DNA from: Gammaproteobacteria bacterium
Lineage (GTDB): Bacteria; Pseudomonadota; Gammaproteobacteria; Steroidobacterales; JABDKV01
NCBI GenBank assembly: GCA_024638445.1
Contig: JAHEKH010000005.1
Span: 1 to 62,746, forward strand
Reading direction: 5' to 3'
Length of the DNA: 62,746 nucleotides
Under the pieces are notes generated by a model. It saw only the letters and a list, made by a program, of their open reading frames with translations, had not been told where the DNA came from and did not search any database. Below are positions 24,035 to 34,110 of this stretch, one piece after another (position 1 is the first letter of the stretch; each line of letters starts with the position of its first letter). A program made the translations under genes and the position numbers.

Positions 24035-25249
24035 ATGGGCGCGTTCGAATACGTTGCCGTCGATCCCGGGGGCAAAGAGCACAAGGGACTGATCGAGGGT
24101 GACACCGCGCGCACGGTGCGCCAGACGTTACGCGACCGCGAGCTGCTGCCGCTCAAAGTCACCGAGGTCGCAGCACGCGAGAAGAAGGAACGCAGCACCT
24201 TTACTTTCAAGCGTTCTGTGTCGCCACTGGAGCTGGCGCTGCTGACCCGGCAGCTGTCGACCCTGGCCCGCTCCGGCATGCCGCTGGACGAGGCGCTGCA
24301 GGCGGTCGCCGAGCAGAGTGAACGCCCCCGCGTTAAAAGCGTCATGCTGGGTGTGCGGGCGCGGGTGATCGAAGGCCACCCGCTCGAGACCGGTCTCGCC
24401 GATTTTCCGCAGGCCTTTCCCGAGATTTATCGCGCTACCGTTGCCGCGGGCGAGCAGTCCGGTCATCTCGACGCCGTACTCGAACGGCTGGCCGATTACA
24501 CCGAGAGCCGCCAGCAGCTCCGCCAGAAAGTCAGCCACGCGATGATCTATCCGATCATTGTTTCCATGGTTGCGGTACTGATCGTCGCGGGTCTTTTGAC
24601 CTACGTGGTTCCTCAGATCATCGACGTGTTCGATAATGTCCAGCAGTCTCTGCCGCTGCCTACCCGCATCCTGATCGGCCTGAGCGATTTCCTGCGGGCC
24701 TACGGGCTGTGGCTGATCGTCGCCACGGTCGCCGGCCTGATCGGATTTCGTTACCTGCTGCGCCGGGAAGGCCCGAAACGTCGCTGGGACCGGTTCCTGT
24801 TAAGACTGCCGCTGGTCGGCCGCATGACCCTCGGCCTGAACACAGCACGTTTTACCAGCACCCTGAGCATTCTCGCCGGCGCCGGCGTCCCGGTGCTGGA
24901 GGGCCTGCGCATTGCCGGCGCGGTGGTCACCAATGTGCCGATGCGCGAGGCCGTGCAGGAAGCCGCCGTGCGGGTCCGCGAAGGCGCGCCGATAGGCAAA
25001 TCGCTTGGCGCCAGCAAGCTGTTCCCGCCGATGACCATTCACCTGATTTCCAGCGGCGAGGCCAGCGGCGAACTCGAAGAAATGCTGGAACGCTCCGCCC
25101 AGAACCAGGAGCGCGAGATGGACAGCCTCATCGCGACAATGCTGAGCATCCTCGAGCCGGTCATGATCCTGGTCATGGGCGCGGTGGTCCTGGCCATCGT
25201 CCTGTCGATCCTGCTGCCCATCTTCAAGCTCAACCAGCTCGTCAGCTAG
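24035..25249 (+). CDS. gspF: Type II secretion system inner-membrane protein GspF
   Basis: This polytopic inner-membrane platform protein sits at the base of the pseudopilus. It has 404 residues with two repeated cytoplasmic four-helix domains (about 70-190 and 275-375), containing LTRQLSTLARSGMPLDEAL and STLSILAGAGVPVLEGLR. There are three helices (about 170, 220 and 380-400). It begins 1 base after the gspE stop. It is the last gsp gene here; the pseudopilin genes gspG-K and gspL-N are not in this window. Confidence 0.95.
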   Translation: MGAFEYVAVDPGGKEHKGLIEGDTARTVRQTLRDRELLPLKVTEVAAREKKERSTFTFKRSVSPLELALLTRQLSTLARSGMPLDEALQAVAEQSERPRVKSVMLGVRARVIEGHPLETGLADFPQAFPEIYRATVAAGEQSGHLDAVLERLADYTESRQQLRQKVSHAMIYPIIVSMVAVLIVAGLLTYVVPQIIDVFDNVQQSLPLPTRILIGLSDFLRAYGLWLIVATVAGLIGFRYLLRREGPKRRWDRFLLRLPLVGRMTLGLNTARFTSTLSILAGAGVPVLEGLRIAGAVVTNVPMREAVQEAAVRVREGAPIGKSLGASKLFPPMTIHLISSGEASGELEEMLERSAQNQEREMDSLIATMLSILEPVMILVMGAVVLAIVLSILLPIFKLNQLVS

Positions 25250-25401
25250 ATTCCCGGCGCCGCGTTCCACCACCTGACACCGTCACCCCGGGGGTATCGG
25301 GCTGCGTCTGTCGTGAACCCCGGTTGACCCCTCGCCCGAACGGAGCAGATGCAGTAAGTGTGAACTGTTTATACTCACATAGCGCATCAATCTGATAACT
25401 T

Positions 25402-25440
25402 AGCCCGCTGAAATCCGGCTCCGAACCGACGGCGGGCTTT
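25402..25440. other. Hairpin in the gspF to beta-helix gap, possible terminator
   Basis: AGCCCGC (25402-25408) pairs with GCGGGCT (25432-25438) around a 23-base loop and is followed by a short T run. It lies 150 bases after gspF and just before the next start. It could end the gsp operon or act in the leader of the next gene. Confidence 0.35.
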
Positions 25441-25445
25441 GCCCT

Positions 25446-27335
25446 ATGCGGCCAATCGTTTTCTTCTCCAGGGCGCAAGGAGCGTGCCTTCTAATCGCCG
25501 GGCTATTGCTGGGAGGGGCCGCGAATGCGGTCACATTTACCGTCGATAGCACCGCTGACCAGCGTGATCTCAACGCCGGAGACGGCCTGTGCGCGACTGC
25601 TGCCGGCACCTGTACGCTGCGCGCCGCTGTCGAAGAAAGTAACGCCCTGGCCGGCGCCGACACCATCACTGTGCCCGGCGGGACCTACCTGATCGCGCTG
25701 GGAAACGGTGACGACAAGGCGGAGCGAGGTGATCTCGATATCCGTGACGCCCTCACCATCGATGGCGCCGGCAGCGGCGCGAGCATTCTCGACGGAAATG
25801 GCCAGGATCGCCTGTTCGATGTCCGCAAGGGCGCATCGCTACAGTTGACGGGCGTCACGTTGCGCAACGGAAACCCGAATAATGATGGTGGCGCGATTCG
25901 CAGCGAAGCGTCGCTGGCGTTGACGAATGTCGTAATCGCTGACAACCACGGCAAAGACGGAGGCGGAATTGCCGTCGACGAGGAAGCTGTTAACGTATCG
26001 TTGACCAACGTCAGTTTCCAAAACAATGTGGCCGACAAAGGCGCCGGTCTCTACGTAAAAAAGGCAAACGTGACTGTCACCGACGCCATCTTTGCCAACA
26101 ACCGTGCCGGTAAGGATGGCGGCGGAATTTACCTCGAGGACCTTATTGCCACGCTGACCGATATAACGCTCGACAATAACAGTGGTGAAAAAGGCGGTGG
26201 CCTGTATGTCAAGAAGAGCGCCAGTATCACAGGGTATGCCCTGACCGTCGTCGATAACCAGGTCACCAAAGAGGGTGGGGGAATCTACCTCGACAAGGCC
26301 ATCTTCGATCTCCGGCGAAGTGTCATTGCCCGCAATAACGCCAAAGAGGGTGGCGGCCTGTTCATCAAGGGCGACGAAGCTGTTGATGTCGAAAATACGA
26401 CGATCTCGACAAACACCGCCACCCGGGAAGGGGGTGGCATTCAGAAAGAGGACAACGGGCCAACGAGCCTGGTCAATGTGACGTTGTTTGGAAACGGGTC
26501 GCCGGATGGCGGCGGTGTTCATGCCAAGGGACGCAATATAAACCTGCTGAACACACTCGTCGTCATGAGCACCCAGGGCCTGGATTGTGCCGGTTCCGTC
26601 ACCTCCCTGGGCTACAACCTGGACAGCGATGGCTCATGCCTGCTTGGCCAGGCCGGCGATATCCCCGCCACGGATCCCCTGGCAGGGCCGCTGCAGGACA
26701 ACGGCGGGGCCACGCTGACTCATGCACTGGACCCGTTCAGCCCCGCACGTGACGGCGGCACGAATAACAGCTGTCCGGCCACTGACCAGCGTGGCGAGGC
26801 ACGGCCAGTTGACGGCGACGGGGACGGCGTTGCCCGGTGTGATATCGGCGCCTACGAAGGCGCACGTCTTCATCCTGACTACGCGTTACACAAGACAGCG
26901 GCTGCAGACTCAGATCCCTATTCGGGCACCAGCAATCCGAAAACGATCCCCGGTGCGACCATCGTGTATGAACTCAGGCTCGGGAACCAGGGGCCCGGAG
27001 CAGCCGACGTCGATTCGCTGCTGCTGGTGGAAACCATCCCGGCCGGCACCGCGCTGCTCGTAACGGACTTCGATGCGCTGAGCCCCGGCCCGGTGGCGTT
27101 TGTCGATGGCGTACCCGCGAGCGGGCTCACCTACAGTTTCGTCTCACTCGGCAGCTCCACCGACGATATCGAATTCTCGAGCGATGGCGGCCTCAACTTC
27201 ACCCATACCCCGTCGCCCGGTGCCGATGGCGCCGACCCCGCTATCACTCAATTTCGCATTCGGCCTGGCGGCACCGCGCGTTATACCGGCGTCGACCCGG
27301 TTGCAATATTCCGCTTCAAAGTCGCAGTGCAGTAA
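25446..27335 (+). CDS. Secreted right-handed beta-helix protein (CSLREA-like, Pmp-type repeats)
   Basis: This 629-residue protein has a signal peptide (GACLLIAGLLLGGAANA). A CSLREA-like N-terminal module follows (FTVDSTADQRDLNAGDGLCA, then CTLRAAVEESN). A right-handed beta-helix spans about 80-400, with at least six GGGI/GGGL/GAGLY turns spaced 20-30 residues apart, as in polymorphic outer-membrane and choice-of-anchor proteins. The DNGGATLTHAL, SCPATDQRGEARPVDGDGDG and CDIGAYE segments are typical of the anchor-Q type. The C-terminal ~150 residues look like a DUF11-type surface domain. It lacks a PEP-CTERM or PGPSA tail. It is probably a cell-surface protein of unknown ligand and possibly a T2SS substrate, given its neighbour. 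Confidence 0.8.
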   Translation: MRPIVFFSRAQGACLLIAGLLLGGAANAVTFTVDSTADQRDLNAGDGLCATAAGTCTLRAAVEESNALAGADTITVPGGTYLIALGNGDDKAERGDLDIRDALTIDGAGSGASILDGNGQDRLFDVRKGASLQLTGVTLRNGNPNNDGGAIRSEASLALTNVVIADNHGKDGGGIAVDEEAVNVSLTNVSFQNNVADKGAGLYVKKANVTVTDAIFANNRAGKDGGGIYLEDLIATLTDITLDNNSGEKGGGLYVKKSASITGYALTVVDNQVTKEGGGIYLDKAIFDLRRSVIARNNAKEGGGLFIKGDEAVDVENTTISTNTATREGGGIQKEDNGPTSLVNVTLFGNGSPDGGGVHAKGRNINLLNTLVVMSTQGLDCAGSVTSLGYNLDSDGSCLLGQAGDIPATDPLAGPLQDNGGATLTHALDPFSPARDGGTNNSCPATDQRGEARPVDGDGDGVARCDIGAYEGARLHPDYALHKTAAADSDPYSGTSNPKTIPGATIVYELRLGNQGPGAADVDSLLLVETIPAGTALLVTDFDALSPGPVAFVDGVPASGLTYSFVSLGSSTDDIEFSSDGGLNFTHTPSPGADGADPAITQFRIRPGGTARYTGVDPVAIFRFKVAVQ

Positions 27336-27447
27336 TATCGGTTGATCGCACGGTGGCGCCCTGAAAGTTAACCAGGGCCGTTCAGGACTGGTGAAATGCG
27401 ATTAGCGGTTCCGACTCACCGGCCAGCAGTTTTTCGAGGCGCTGACG

Positions 27448-28095
27448 TTATTCAACAGTGCAGGGAATATGGCCGGGTCCGCTCAGACGATCTTCCTCCG
27501 GGATCGTCGTCGTACAGTCCCAGCGGGTTCGTGTCCCCGCCATCACATCGCGGGGTGTCAGCGTCAGCGTGGCGCCACTGCCAAACTGTCTGGAATCGAG
27601 CTGGGCGACCATAATTCCGCCCGGTCTGAGGCTCACGCCAGTAACATACTCGCCGTCGGTCAGCTCGGATTCGTCAACACCCAACTCGGCAAAGTCGGAC
27701 GGGTACTCACCCGTTGTCATGCGATGGTTCAACAGCATCATGCGCAACGTTGTCACCGTGCTGTAGGCGGCTGAGAAACGCGCCGTAATGAGATACCGGC
27801 GCTGATCCGCACCCGAAGCCGTCAGGTCAGATGCCGCAACTACCGGCGCGGCATCGGCGAAATTGACCACCTCGACCTTCTGCGGGACATCCCGGTACCC
27901 GAACAGCAGTACCCCGGTCACCAGGACGGCAATAACGCCTGCGGCAATCAACAGGCCTTTGCGGCCCCCTGCCTCGTTCGTGCCGACGGTCGTGTCCCTT
28001 ACCTCACCGGGAGGCGGCAAGGCACTGCCGCAACCATTACAAAAGCTTTGTCGCTCAGGGTGGTTGACGCCGCAGTAATTGCAGACAATTTCCAT
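27448..28095 (-). CDS. Zinc-ribbon membrane protein with a pilin-like C-terminal domain
   Basis: The 215-residue protein begins with a four-cysteine zinc ribbon (C5, C8, C19, C22). A single membrane helix lies at about 48-66 (KGLLIAAGVIAVLVTGVLLFG). After it comes a domain at about 105-210 that resembles the globular part of type IV pilins. It has an amphipathic stretch with TTGEYPSDFAELGV, then DGEYVTGVSLRPGGIMVAQL, TLTLTPRD, a TRWDCTTT segment and a final Cys that could form the usual C-terminal disulfide. The N-terminal prepilin signal is replaced by the ribbon and a mid-protein helix, so it is not an ordinary pilin. Function is unknown. It is divergent from the small acidic gene. Confidence 0.7.
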   Translation of the reverse strand: MEIVCNYCGVNHPERQSFCNGCGSALPPPGEVRDTTVGTNEAGGRKGLLIAAGVIAVLVTGVLLFGYRDVPQKVEVVNFADAAPVVAASDLTASGADQRRYLITARFSAAYSTVTTLRMMLLNHRMTTGEYPSDFAELGVDESELTDGEYVTGVSLRPGGIMVAQLDSRQFGSGATLTLTPRDVMAGTRTRWDCTTTIPEEDRLSGPGHIPCTVE

Positions 28096-28380
28096 GACGT
28101 CAGCCTAACCAGCCGCGCTTCGCCCGGGGCGTGCACAGCCCACAATTTCTCCGCTGCCGCATCGCAGGATATCGGCTTTTTCCACAGCGACAATAGCCGT
28201 GGACCTCGTAAAGCCAGGCACGGGACCGGCGCATTCCCCGGCAACCCCCGCAGCCGTATTCACCATAACTTGGGAATGTTGTTTCGATTCTGAAAATGTG
28301 ACTCCGGTCAATGTCCGGATAGCGCTGACAAACGATAAATACTCCGCAGGGCCGGCAGTTGGCCTGGTGGGAGAGTAACG

Positions 28381-28617
28381 ATGAGCACCGAAGACCTCGA
28401 GTACGACGATGAGATGTACACGGACACGTCGATGTTCGACGCCGACGAAATCGTTCGCAGTGTCGAAGAAGTGGCCCGTGCCAAGGCGGACGCTGAAAAA
28501 GGTCAGTCTGCGCGGCGCCGGTTCGAACAGATGATGGAAGAACGGAAGCTGGCCGAAGAACTCGGCGAAGCCTATGACGATGACTGGGGCGGCGATGCCG
28601 AGTGGGACGGGGACTGA
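28381..28617 (+). CDS. Small acidic cytoplasmic protein, PA3496-like
   Basis: The 78 residues form a very acidic N-terminus, a helical basic stretch ARRRFEQMMEERKLAEELGE (about 48-67) and an acidic Asp/Gly/Trp tail. This resembles the short PA3496-type family of pseudomonads, where a RRxIExxLEExRL helix is conserved; the match is moderate. The start is ATG 28381, with GGGAGAG just upstream as a ribosome site. It ends at a clear terminator. Function is unknown. Confidence 0.7.
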   Translation: MSTEDLEYDDEMYTDTSMFDADEIVRSVEEVARAKADAEKGQSARRRFEQMMEERKLAEELGEAYDDDWGGDAEWDGD

Positions 28618-28664
28618 CCCCCGCCAGCGGCCCAAAGGGATGCCGTAGCCACAGCGTCAATGAG

Positions 28665-28690
28665 AAAAGCGGCCACTGGCCGCTTTTTCT
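28665..28690. terminator. Bidirectional terminator between the PA3496-like gene and dnaE2
   Basis: AAAAGCGGCC (28665-28674) pairs with GGCCGCTTTT (28678-28687) around a 3-base loop, with a T run after it. It lies between two converging genes. Confidence 0.85.
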
Positions 28691-28712
28691 TTGGGCGGTC
28701 GATCGATGACCG

Positions 28713-31700
28713 CTAGCGAAAATCCCGCGAAACAGCCGGCAGCATACCGAGCAGCTCGCTGCGGTCGTGCAGCGACCGGGCGATCACGTGCAGCACGTCG
28801 CCCTGGCGCTGTAACTGGCCGCGCACCAGCAAGAGTCGCGACCCGAGCAGAGCCCGCCGCTGCTGTTGCGCTACCCGCTCCCACACGATCAGGTTGACGT
28901 GACCGGTCTCGTCTTCCAGCGTCACGAAAGTCACGCCCTTTGCCGTGCCCGGCCGCTGCCGGGTAATGACCAGGCCGGCGGTGGCAATCCCCTCCCCGTC
29001 CGGCAGCTCCCACAGCGCCGCAGCGGTCACCGCGCCGTCGCCATCGAGCTGGCCGCGTAATAGCGCCATCGGGTGACGTCCCAGCGTGAGCCCGGTGCTG
29101 CGGTAGTCGGCGATGACATCCTCGCCCTCGGTCGGCCGGCGCAGCAGCGGCACGCCCTCACGAATCTCCACCTGCGGCATCAGCGGCAGCGGCGCCTCGA
29201 CCCCGGCGACATCCCAGCGCGCGCGGTGACGATTGCCCGTCAACGTGCGCAGGGCTCCCGCCGCGGCGATGGCCTCGAGGTCGCCGCGATCGAGACCGGC
29301 ACGTCCGGCCAGGTCGGGGACATCGCGAAACGGCCGTTGCCGCCGCGCCGCGACCAGTCGTTCGATGCCTTCGGCCGATAGCCCTTTAGCCAGCCGCAGT
29401 CCGAGACGGATGACCGGCGCGCCGTCTTCGCCGCGTTCCAGGGTGCAGTCGTGATTGCTGTACAGCACATCGACGGGACGCGTCTCGACGCCGTTGCGCC
29501 GCGCCTCCTGGATCAGCTGCGACGGCGCATAAAAGCCCATCGGCTGGCTGTTGATCAGCGCACAGGCGAACACCGCCGGCTCATGACACTTCAGCCAGGC
29601 CGAGACATAGACCAGCAGCGCAAAGCTGGCTGCATGCGATTCGGGGAAACCGTATTCGCCGAAACCCTCGATCTGGCGAAAGACCTGGTCGGCAAACTGC
29701 TCGGTGTAGCCACGCTCACGCATCCCGTCTTTCAGCCGCCCCTCGAACGGCCCCAGCCCGCCGCGGCGTTTCCAGGCCGCCATCGCCCGGCGCAGCTGGT
29801 CGGCTTCGCCGGGAGTGAAACCGGCGGCGACCATCGCCAGGTGCATGACCTGTTCCTGGAAAATCGGCACGCCTAAGGTACGTGCCAGCACGTCACGCAC
29901 CGCCTCGCTCGGGTAAGTGACCGGCTCCTCGCCGTTTCGCCGCCGCAGGTAGGGATGGACCATGTCGCCCTGGATCGGGCCGGGGCGGATGATCGCTACC
30001 TCGATGACCAGGTCGTAATAACAACGCGGCCGCAGCCGCGGCAGCATCGCCATCTGCGCCCGCGACTCGATCTGGAACACGCCCATGGTCTCGCCCCGGG
30101 AAATCATGTCGTACACCACCGGGTCTTCGGCCGGCACCGTGGCGAGGCTCAGCGGCCGGTCGTAATAGCCTTCGATCAGTTCGAAGCTGCGGCGGATAGC
30201 GCTGAGCATCCCTAAACCCAGAACGTCGATTTTCAGCAGCCCCAGTGCATCGAGATCGTCCTTGTCCCACTGGATCACGGTGCGGTCAGGCATCGAGGCG
30301 TTTTCCACCGGCACCAGCCGCGCCAGCGGGCCGCGCGAGATCACGAAACCGCCGACGTGCTGCGACAGGTGACGCGGAAAACCCATCAGCGTGCGGGCCA
30401 GGGTCAGCACCCGGTGCACCACCGGGCTGTCGGGATCGAAACCGGCCTCGCGCACCCGCTCGTCGTTGACCCCGCCCTCCCACCAGCTCATCGCCCGCGC
30501 CAGCCGGTCGACCTGCAGCCCGTCCAGGCCCAGCGCCTTGCCGACGTCACGCAACGCGCTGCGGGCACGATAGCTGATCACGGTGGCGGTGAGCGCGGCG
30601 CGGTCGCGACCGTACTTGTCGTAGATGTGCTGGATGACCTCTTCGCGGCGCTCGTGCTCGAAATCGACGTCGATGTCCGGCGGCTCGTTGCGCTCACGCG
30701 AGATGAAACGCTCGAACAACATCGACATGCGCGCCGGGTCCACCTCGGTGATACCGAGACAAAAACACACCGCCGAGTTGGCCGCCGAACCACGGCCCTG
30801 GCAGAGGATGTCGCGGCCACGGGCAAACTCGACGATCTCGTGCACGGTGAGAAAGTATTGTTCGTATTTCAGTTCCTCGATCAGCTCGAGCTCGTGCTCG
30901 ACCATGGCCCGCACCTTGTCGCTGACGCCGTCGGGCCAGCGTTTCTGCATTCCCGCCTCGGTCAGCTTGCGCAGGTGGCTGGCAGGCGTCTCGCCCGCCG
31001 GCACCAGTTCGCGCGGGTACTCGTAGCGCAGCTCGTCGAGGGAAAAGTGGCAGCGCTCGGCGATCCGGCAGCTCTGCGCCAGCAATGCCGGTGGATAGAC
31101 CCGTGCCAGGGCCTCGCGTGGCCGCAGGTGACGCTCGCCGTTGGGATGCAGCGAGGCGACCGCGGCACTCACGGTCTGGCGCAGGCGTATCGCCGTCACC
31201 GTGTCCTGCAGGGCGCGCCGGCCTCGCACATGACAGTGAACATCGCCACAGGCGACCAGCGGCAACCGCAGGGCCAGCGCCACGGTTTCAAGCAACTGCA
31301 GCCGGGCACGGTCGTCGGGTCCGGCCAGCAGCTCTACCCCGATCCACAGCCGCTGCGGAAATACTGCCGCCAGCCAGCCGCCCTGGTCGGCCACCGGTTC
31401 GGTGCCGGGCAGCCAGATGGCGAGACAGTCGTCGAGGTCGTGAAAACCGCTGCGGTCGAGCCGGTACTCGCCCTTGGGTGCCGCGCGGCGGGCGCGGGTG
31501 ATCAGTTCGCAGAGGTTGCCGTAGCCGTTGCGGTTGGTCGCCAGCACCACGACATGGGTGCCATCGGTCAGGCGAAACTCGCTGCCGACGATCAGCCGCA
31601 GGTCGAGTTCGCGGGCGGCGACATGGGCGCGTACCACGCCGGCGACCGAGCACTCGTCGGTAATGGCCAGCGCGCGGTAACCGAGCCGGGCGGCCTGTTC

Positions 31701-31793
31701 AGCCAGTTCCTCCGGCTGCGAGGCGCCGCGCAGGAAACTGAAGCTGCTCACACAGTGCAGCTCGGCGTAGTCAGGCTGCAACGAGCGGATCAT
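28713..31793 (-). CDS. dnaE2: Error-prone DNA polymerase DnaE2 (ImuC)
   Basis: This SOS-induced alpha-subunit-type polymerase works with ImuA and ImuB in translesion synthesis. It has 1026 residues. The PHP domain is at the N-terminus ([20 protein letters not shown]). The C-family palm carries the catalytic acidic motif [17 protein letters not shown]. Fingers and the HhH region follow, with an OB fold at about 900-1000 ([20 protein letters not shown]). It lacks the long C-terminal tail of replicative DnaE. It is the last gene of lexA-imuA-imuB-dnaE2, 51 bases after imuB. Confidence 0.96.
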   Translation of the reverse strand: MIRSLQPDYAELHCVSSFSFLRGASQPEELAEQAARLGYRALAITDECSVAGVVRAHVAARELDLRLIVGSEFRLTDGTHVVVLATNRNGYGNLCELITRARRAAPKGEYRLDRSGFHDLDDCLAIWLPGTEPVADQGGWLAAVFPQRLWIGVELLAGPDDRARLQLLETVALALRLPLVACGDVHCHVRGRRALQDTVTAIRLRQTVSAAVASLHPNGERHLRPREALARVYPPALLAQSCRIAERCHFSLDELRYEYPRELVPAGETPASHLRKLTEAGMQKRWPDGVSDKVRAMVEHELELIEELKYEQYFLTVHEIVEFARGRDILCQGRGSAANSAVCFCLGITEVDPARMSMLFERFISRERNEPPDIDVDFEHERREEVIQHIYDKYGRDRAALTATVISYRARSALRDVGKALGLDGLQVDRLARAMSWWEGGVNDERVREAGFDPDSPVVHRVLTLARTLMGFPRHLSQHVGGFVISRGPLARLVPVENASMPDRTVIQWDKDDLDALGLLKIDVLGLGMLSAIRRSFELIEGYYDRPLSLATVPAEDPVVYDMISRGETMGVFQIESRAQMAMLPRLRPRCYYDLVIEVAIIRPGPIQGDMVHPYLRRRNGEEPVTYPSEAVRDVLARTLGVPIFQEQVMHLAMVAAGFTPGEADQLRRAMAAWKRRGGLGPFEGRLKDGMRERGYTEQFADQVFRQIEGFGEYGFPESHAASFALLVYVSAWLKCHEPAVFACALINSQPMGFYAPSQLIQEARRNGVETRPVDVLYSNHDCTLERGEDGAPVIRLGLRLAKGLSAEGIERLVAARRQRPFRDVPDLAGRAGLDRGDLEAIAAAGALRTLTGNRHRARWDVAGVEAPLPLMPQVEIREGVPLLRRPTEGEDVIADYRSTGLTLGRHPMALLRGQLDGDGAVTAAALWELPDGEGIATAGLVITRQRPGTAKGVTFVTLEDETGHVNLIVWERVAQQQRRALLGSRLLLVRGQLQRQGDVLHVIARSLHDRSELLGMLPAVSRDFR

Positions 31794-31844
31794 GGAACCG
31801 GCAGGTTCATTCTGACGCAGCTGGAAGCTGCCATCGCGCTGCGA

Positions 31845-33374
31845 TCAATCGAAGTAGCCATGCAGGTACCAGCCGTGCGGGGGCCGGCGTTCGCGATAGA
31901 TCCACAGCCGCAGGCCACGCCGGTCGCGAGCCACGTAGTAATCGCGCACGATATCGCCACCATCCCACCAGCCGGTCTCGATCCGCTCGGGACCGCGTTC
32001 GACAACCAGCCGGCCGTCATACTGCGGCCGGTCATCGCGAACCGGCAGCGGTTGCGGCTGCCCCAGCAGCCACAACGGCCGCTCCGCCGGCCGGTCGCAC
32101 GCCGTACCGGTTTCGGCCAGCGGTTCGACCTGGCGCCAGGCCGACTCCGGGCGGTGCTCGGCCACACCGTCGACGCCGTACACGGCCGTCACCCCCAGCC
32201 GGGTACGCAGGTTTTCCAGCAACGTCGTCGTATCGCCACCGGTGGGACCGAACAGGTCACGTGCCGGGCTGTCCAGCGTCGTCACGCTGCCGCTCGACAG
32301 CTGCACCGCGATTGCCGGCACCGGCAAGACCACACGCTCCAGCTTCAGCCGCGCCAGCGCCAGCAGCCGCCCGGCATCCTGACAGTACTCGACCAGCCCG
32401 ACCTGCACCGCGGTCGCCGGCGCGTCACCGTGAAAAAACTTCAGCGTGATACGCCGCACTCCGGCCTGGCGGGCGACCAGGTAGGCCGACAGCGATTCGA
32501 GCAATCGTTCCGTGGCGATCAGCAGCTGTGCGATGTCGTCGGTTTCCGCCGGCAGATCGAGGTTTTTCTCAAACGATGCCGGCGGCGAAAACGAGGGCCG
32601 CGGATCCGGCAACCGGCCGAGCGCGCGGTCGAGTTCGGCCAGGTAGCGGCGACCGAAACGGCGGGCAAAACCGTCACGCGGCAGACGCAGGCAGTCGCGC
32701 ACGGTGTACACCCCCATGCCGTTGAGCGCCGAGACCGTCTTGTCCGGCCAGCCGAGAAAGGCCAGCGGCAGTCGCCCCAGCGTGCCGGGCAATTGTTCCG
32801 GATCGGGCAACACGACAGTGCGGCGGGTGCGCGACAGCCATAACGCCGCGGTCGGCGTCGGTGCCAGCGCCAGCCGGTGCCGGTGACCGCGTTCGTCCAG
32901 CGCGGCGCCGGCTTCGCGGCACAGGCCCTGTGCACCCCCGAACAGGTGCAGGCTGGTGCGTACTTCCAGCAAAAGCGAGGCCGGTGGTTCCACGCTCACC
33001 CACGGCGTAAAGCGTTGCGCCCAGGCCGCCAGTTCCTCGAGCCGTGCGTTTTCCCGGCGCAGGTCACGGGGTTCGGCCCGCAGCGACGGACACAAGGCCT
33101 GCGCGGCATTGAGGTCCTGGCCGCGACGCACGCCGTCACGCCAGGCCGCAGCATTGACCGCGCGCACCGTGCGCTGGCGGTCTTCGCCGTCGACGATGAC
33201 CCGGGGTATTTCCACCGGTTTGCCGCCCAGCGCCTCCAGCGGCAGCTGTGGCAGGCAAATTCCCAGCCAGCGATGGGGAAACTGCGTGCCGGGCTGACCG
33301 ACCGGTGCAGCCGCCCGTTCCGACCGCCGCTCCGGCAGCGCCGGGAACAGGCCGGGCGTGCCGGGCGCGGCCAA
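31845..33374 (-). CDS. imuB: ImuB, inactive Y-family polymerase-like mutagenesis protein
   Basis: ImuB is a catalytically dead Y-family relative that links ImuA and DnaE2 to the beta clamp. This reading has 509 residues from TTG 33372-33374, the first good start after the imuA stop 4 bases away. The N-terminal WLGICLPQLPLEAL is typical of ImuB. Y-family palm and finger segments follow (LFGGAQGLCREAGAAL, LGWPDKTVSALNGMGVYT). The usual Y-family catalytic acidic residues are not conserved, as is normal for ImuB. The C-terminal part (about 330-505) is ImuB-specific and ends in WYLHGYFD. Longer in-frame readings overlap imuA and look unlike the family. Confidence 0.9.
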   Translation of the reverse strand: MAAPGTPGLFPALPERRSERAAAPVGQPGTQFPHRWLGICLPQLPLEALGGKPVEIPRVIVDGEDRQRTVRAVNAAAWRDGVRRGQDLNAAQALCPSLRAEPRDLRRENARLEELAAWAQRFTPWVSVEPPASLLLEVRTSLHLFGGAQGLCREAGAALDERGHRHRLALAPTPTAALWLSRTRRTVVLPDPEQLPGTLGRLPLAFLGWPDKTVSALNGMGVYTVRDCLRLPRDGFARRFGRRYLAELDRALGRLPDPRPSFSPPASFEKNLDLPAETDDIAQLLIATERLLESLSAYLVARQAGVRRITLKFFHGDAPATAVQVGLVEYCQDAGRLLALARLKLERVVLPVPAIAVQLSSGSVTTLDSPARDLFGPTGGDTTTLLENLRTRLGVTAVYGVDGVAEHRPESAWRQVEPLAETGTACDRPAERPLWLLGQPQPLPVRDDRPQYDGRLVVERGPERIETGWWDGGDIVRDYYVARDRRGLRLWIYRERRPPHGWYLHGYFD

Positions 33375-33378
33375 GGCG

Positions 33379-34035
33379 TCAGTCCCGCGTCCGCCGCGTG
33401 AGTGCCGCACCCAGCGGCAGCGACACGCTGACCGGCCGGCCGCCCCGGCTCTTGGCAATCGTCACCCGGAAACCGTCGGGCACCTGTTCGAGCAACAGGC
33501 GCAACGCCGCCGGCGACGACTGGTCCGCCACGGCAGCAGGCCGGAACAACACCCCTGGCGTACCCCCCTCTGCCGCCGCCAGCTGCAGCCGGCGCAACAC
33601 CGGTACCGTGGCACGTTCCGACCAGCCCAGCACCGCCGCACAGCTGCCCGAACGCAGCGACTGTTCCACCGCCCACAGGATCTCTGCCTCATCGTCGGCA
33701 TGTACGATCACCAGCCGCGCCAGGTCGAGACCGGCCGCAGCCAGTGCCGGGGCATACGGCACCCACGGCGGCGCCACCCAGACCAGGCAACGGCCATCGT
33801 CCTGGCGACACAGAGCGGTAAGCGCGGGCATCAGCAGGCGCAGCTCGCCCTGGCCGCGCCGGGCCAGCAGCACTTCGCTCAGCGCATCGGCCGGCCAGCC
33901 ACCTCCGGGCAAGTGACGATCGAGACCAGCATGACCGGTGGGAATCGTGCGGGTTTGTGCCTGGTGCTCACGCGCCCGCCAGACCTGCGGGTGGTGCAAT
34001 AACTCGTACAGCGGTTGTTTTGGTGTCGGTTCCAT
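33379..34035 (-). CDS. imuA: ImuA, RecA-like SOS mutagenesis protein
   Basis: ImuA is a RecA/SulA-related protein needed for ImuB-DnaE2 mutagenesis. The 218 residues start MEPTPKQPLYELLHHPQVWR. They contain the family TGHAGLDRHLPGGGWPADAL segment and a RecA-like core (LLMPALTALCRQDDGRCLVW). The tail, with KSRGGRPVSVSLPLGAAL, is basic. It starts 75 bases after the lexA stop. I see no separate LexA box in that gap, so it is probably transcribed from the lexA promoter. Confidence 0.92.
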   Translation of the reverse strand: MEPTPKQPLYELLHHPQVWRAREHQAQTRTIPTGHAGLDRHLPGGGWPADALSEVLLARRGQGELRLLMPALTALCRQDDGRCLVWVAPPWVPYAPALAAAGLDLARLVIVHADDEAEILWAVEQSLRSGSCAAVLGWSERATVPVLRRLQLAAAEGGTPGVLFRPAAVADQSSPAALRLLLEQVPDGFRVTIAKSRGGRPVSVSLPLGAALTRRTRD

Positions 34036-34110
34036 GTCCGCTTTTTGTTCGCAAACGACTCCCCACCGAACCCGCGTGGTCCGGCACCCTGATGGACAAG
34101 TGGAAAACAG

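Noticed and set aside
25250-25445. c-di-GMP riboswitch before the beta-helix gene
   Set aside because: The hairpin lacks the conserved GEMM core; only a simple stem is present.
30357-32843. 828-codon open frame on the plus strand
   Set aside because: It is antisense to dnaE2 and imuB, which are clear. The frame is kept open by high GC and its product is unlike any protein family.
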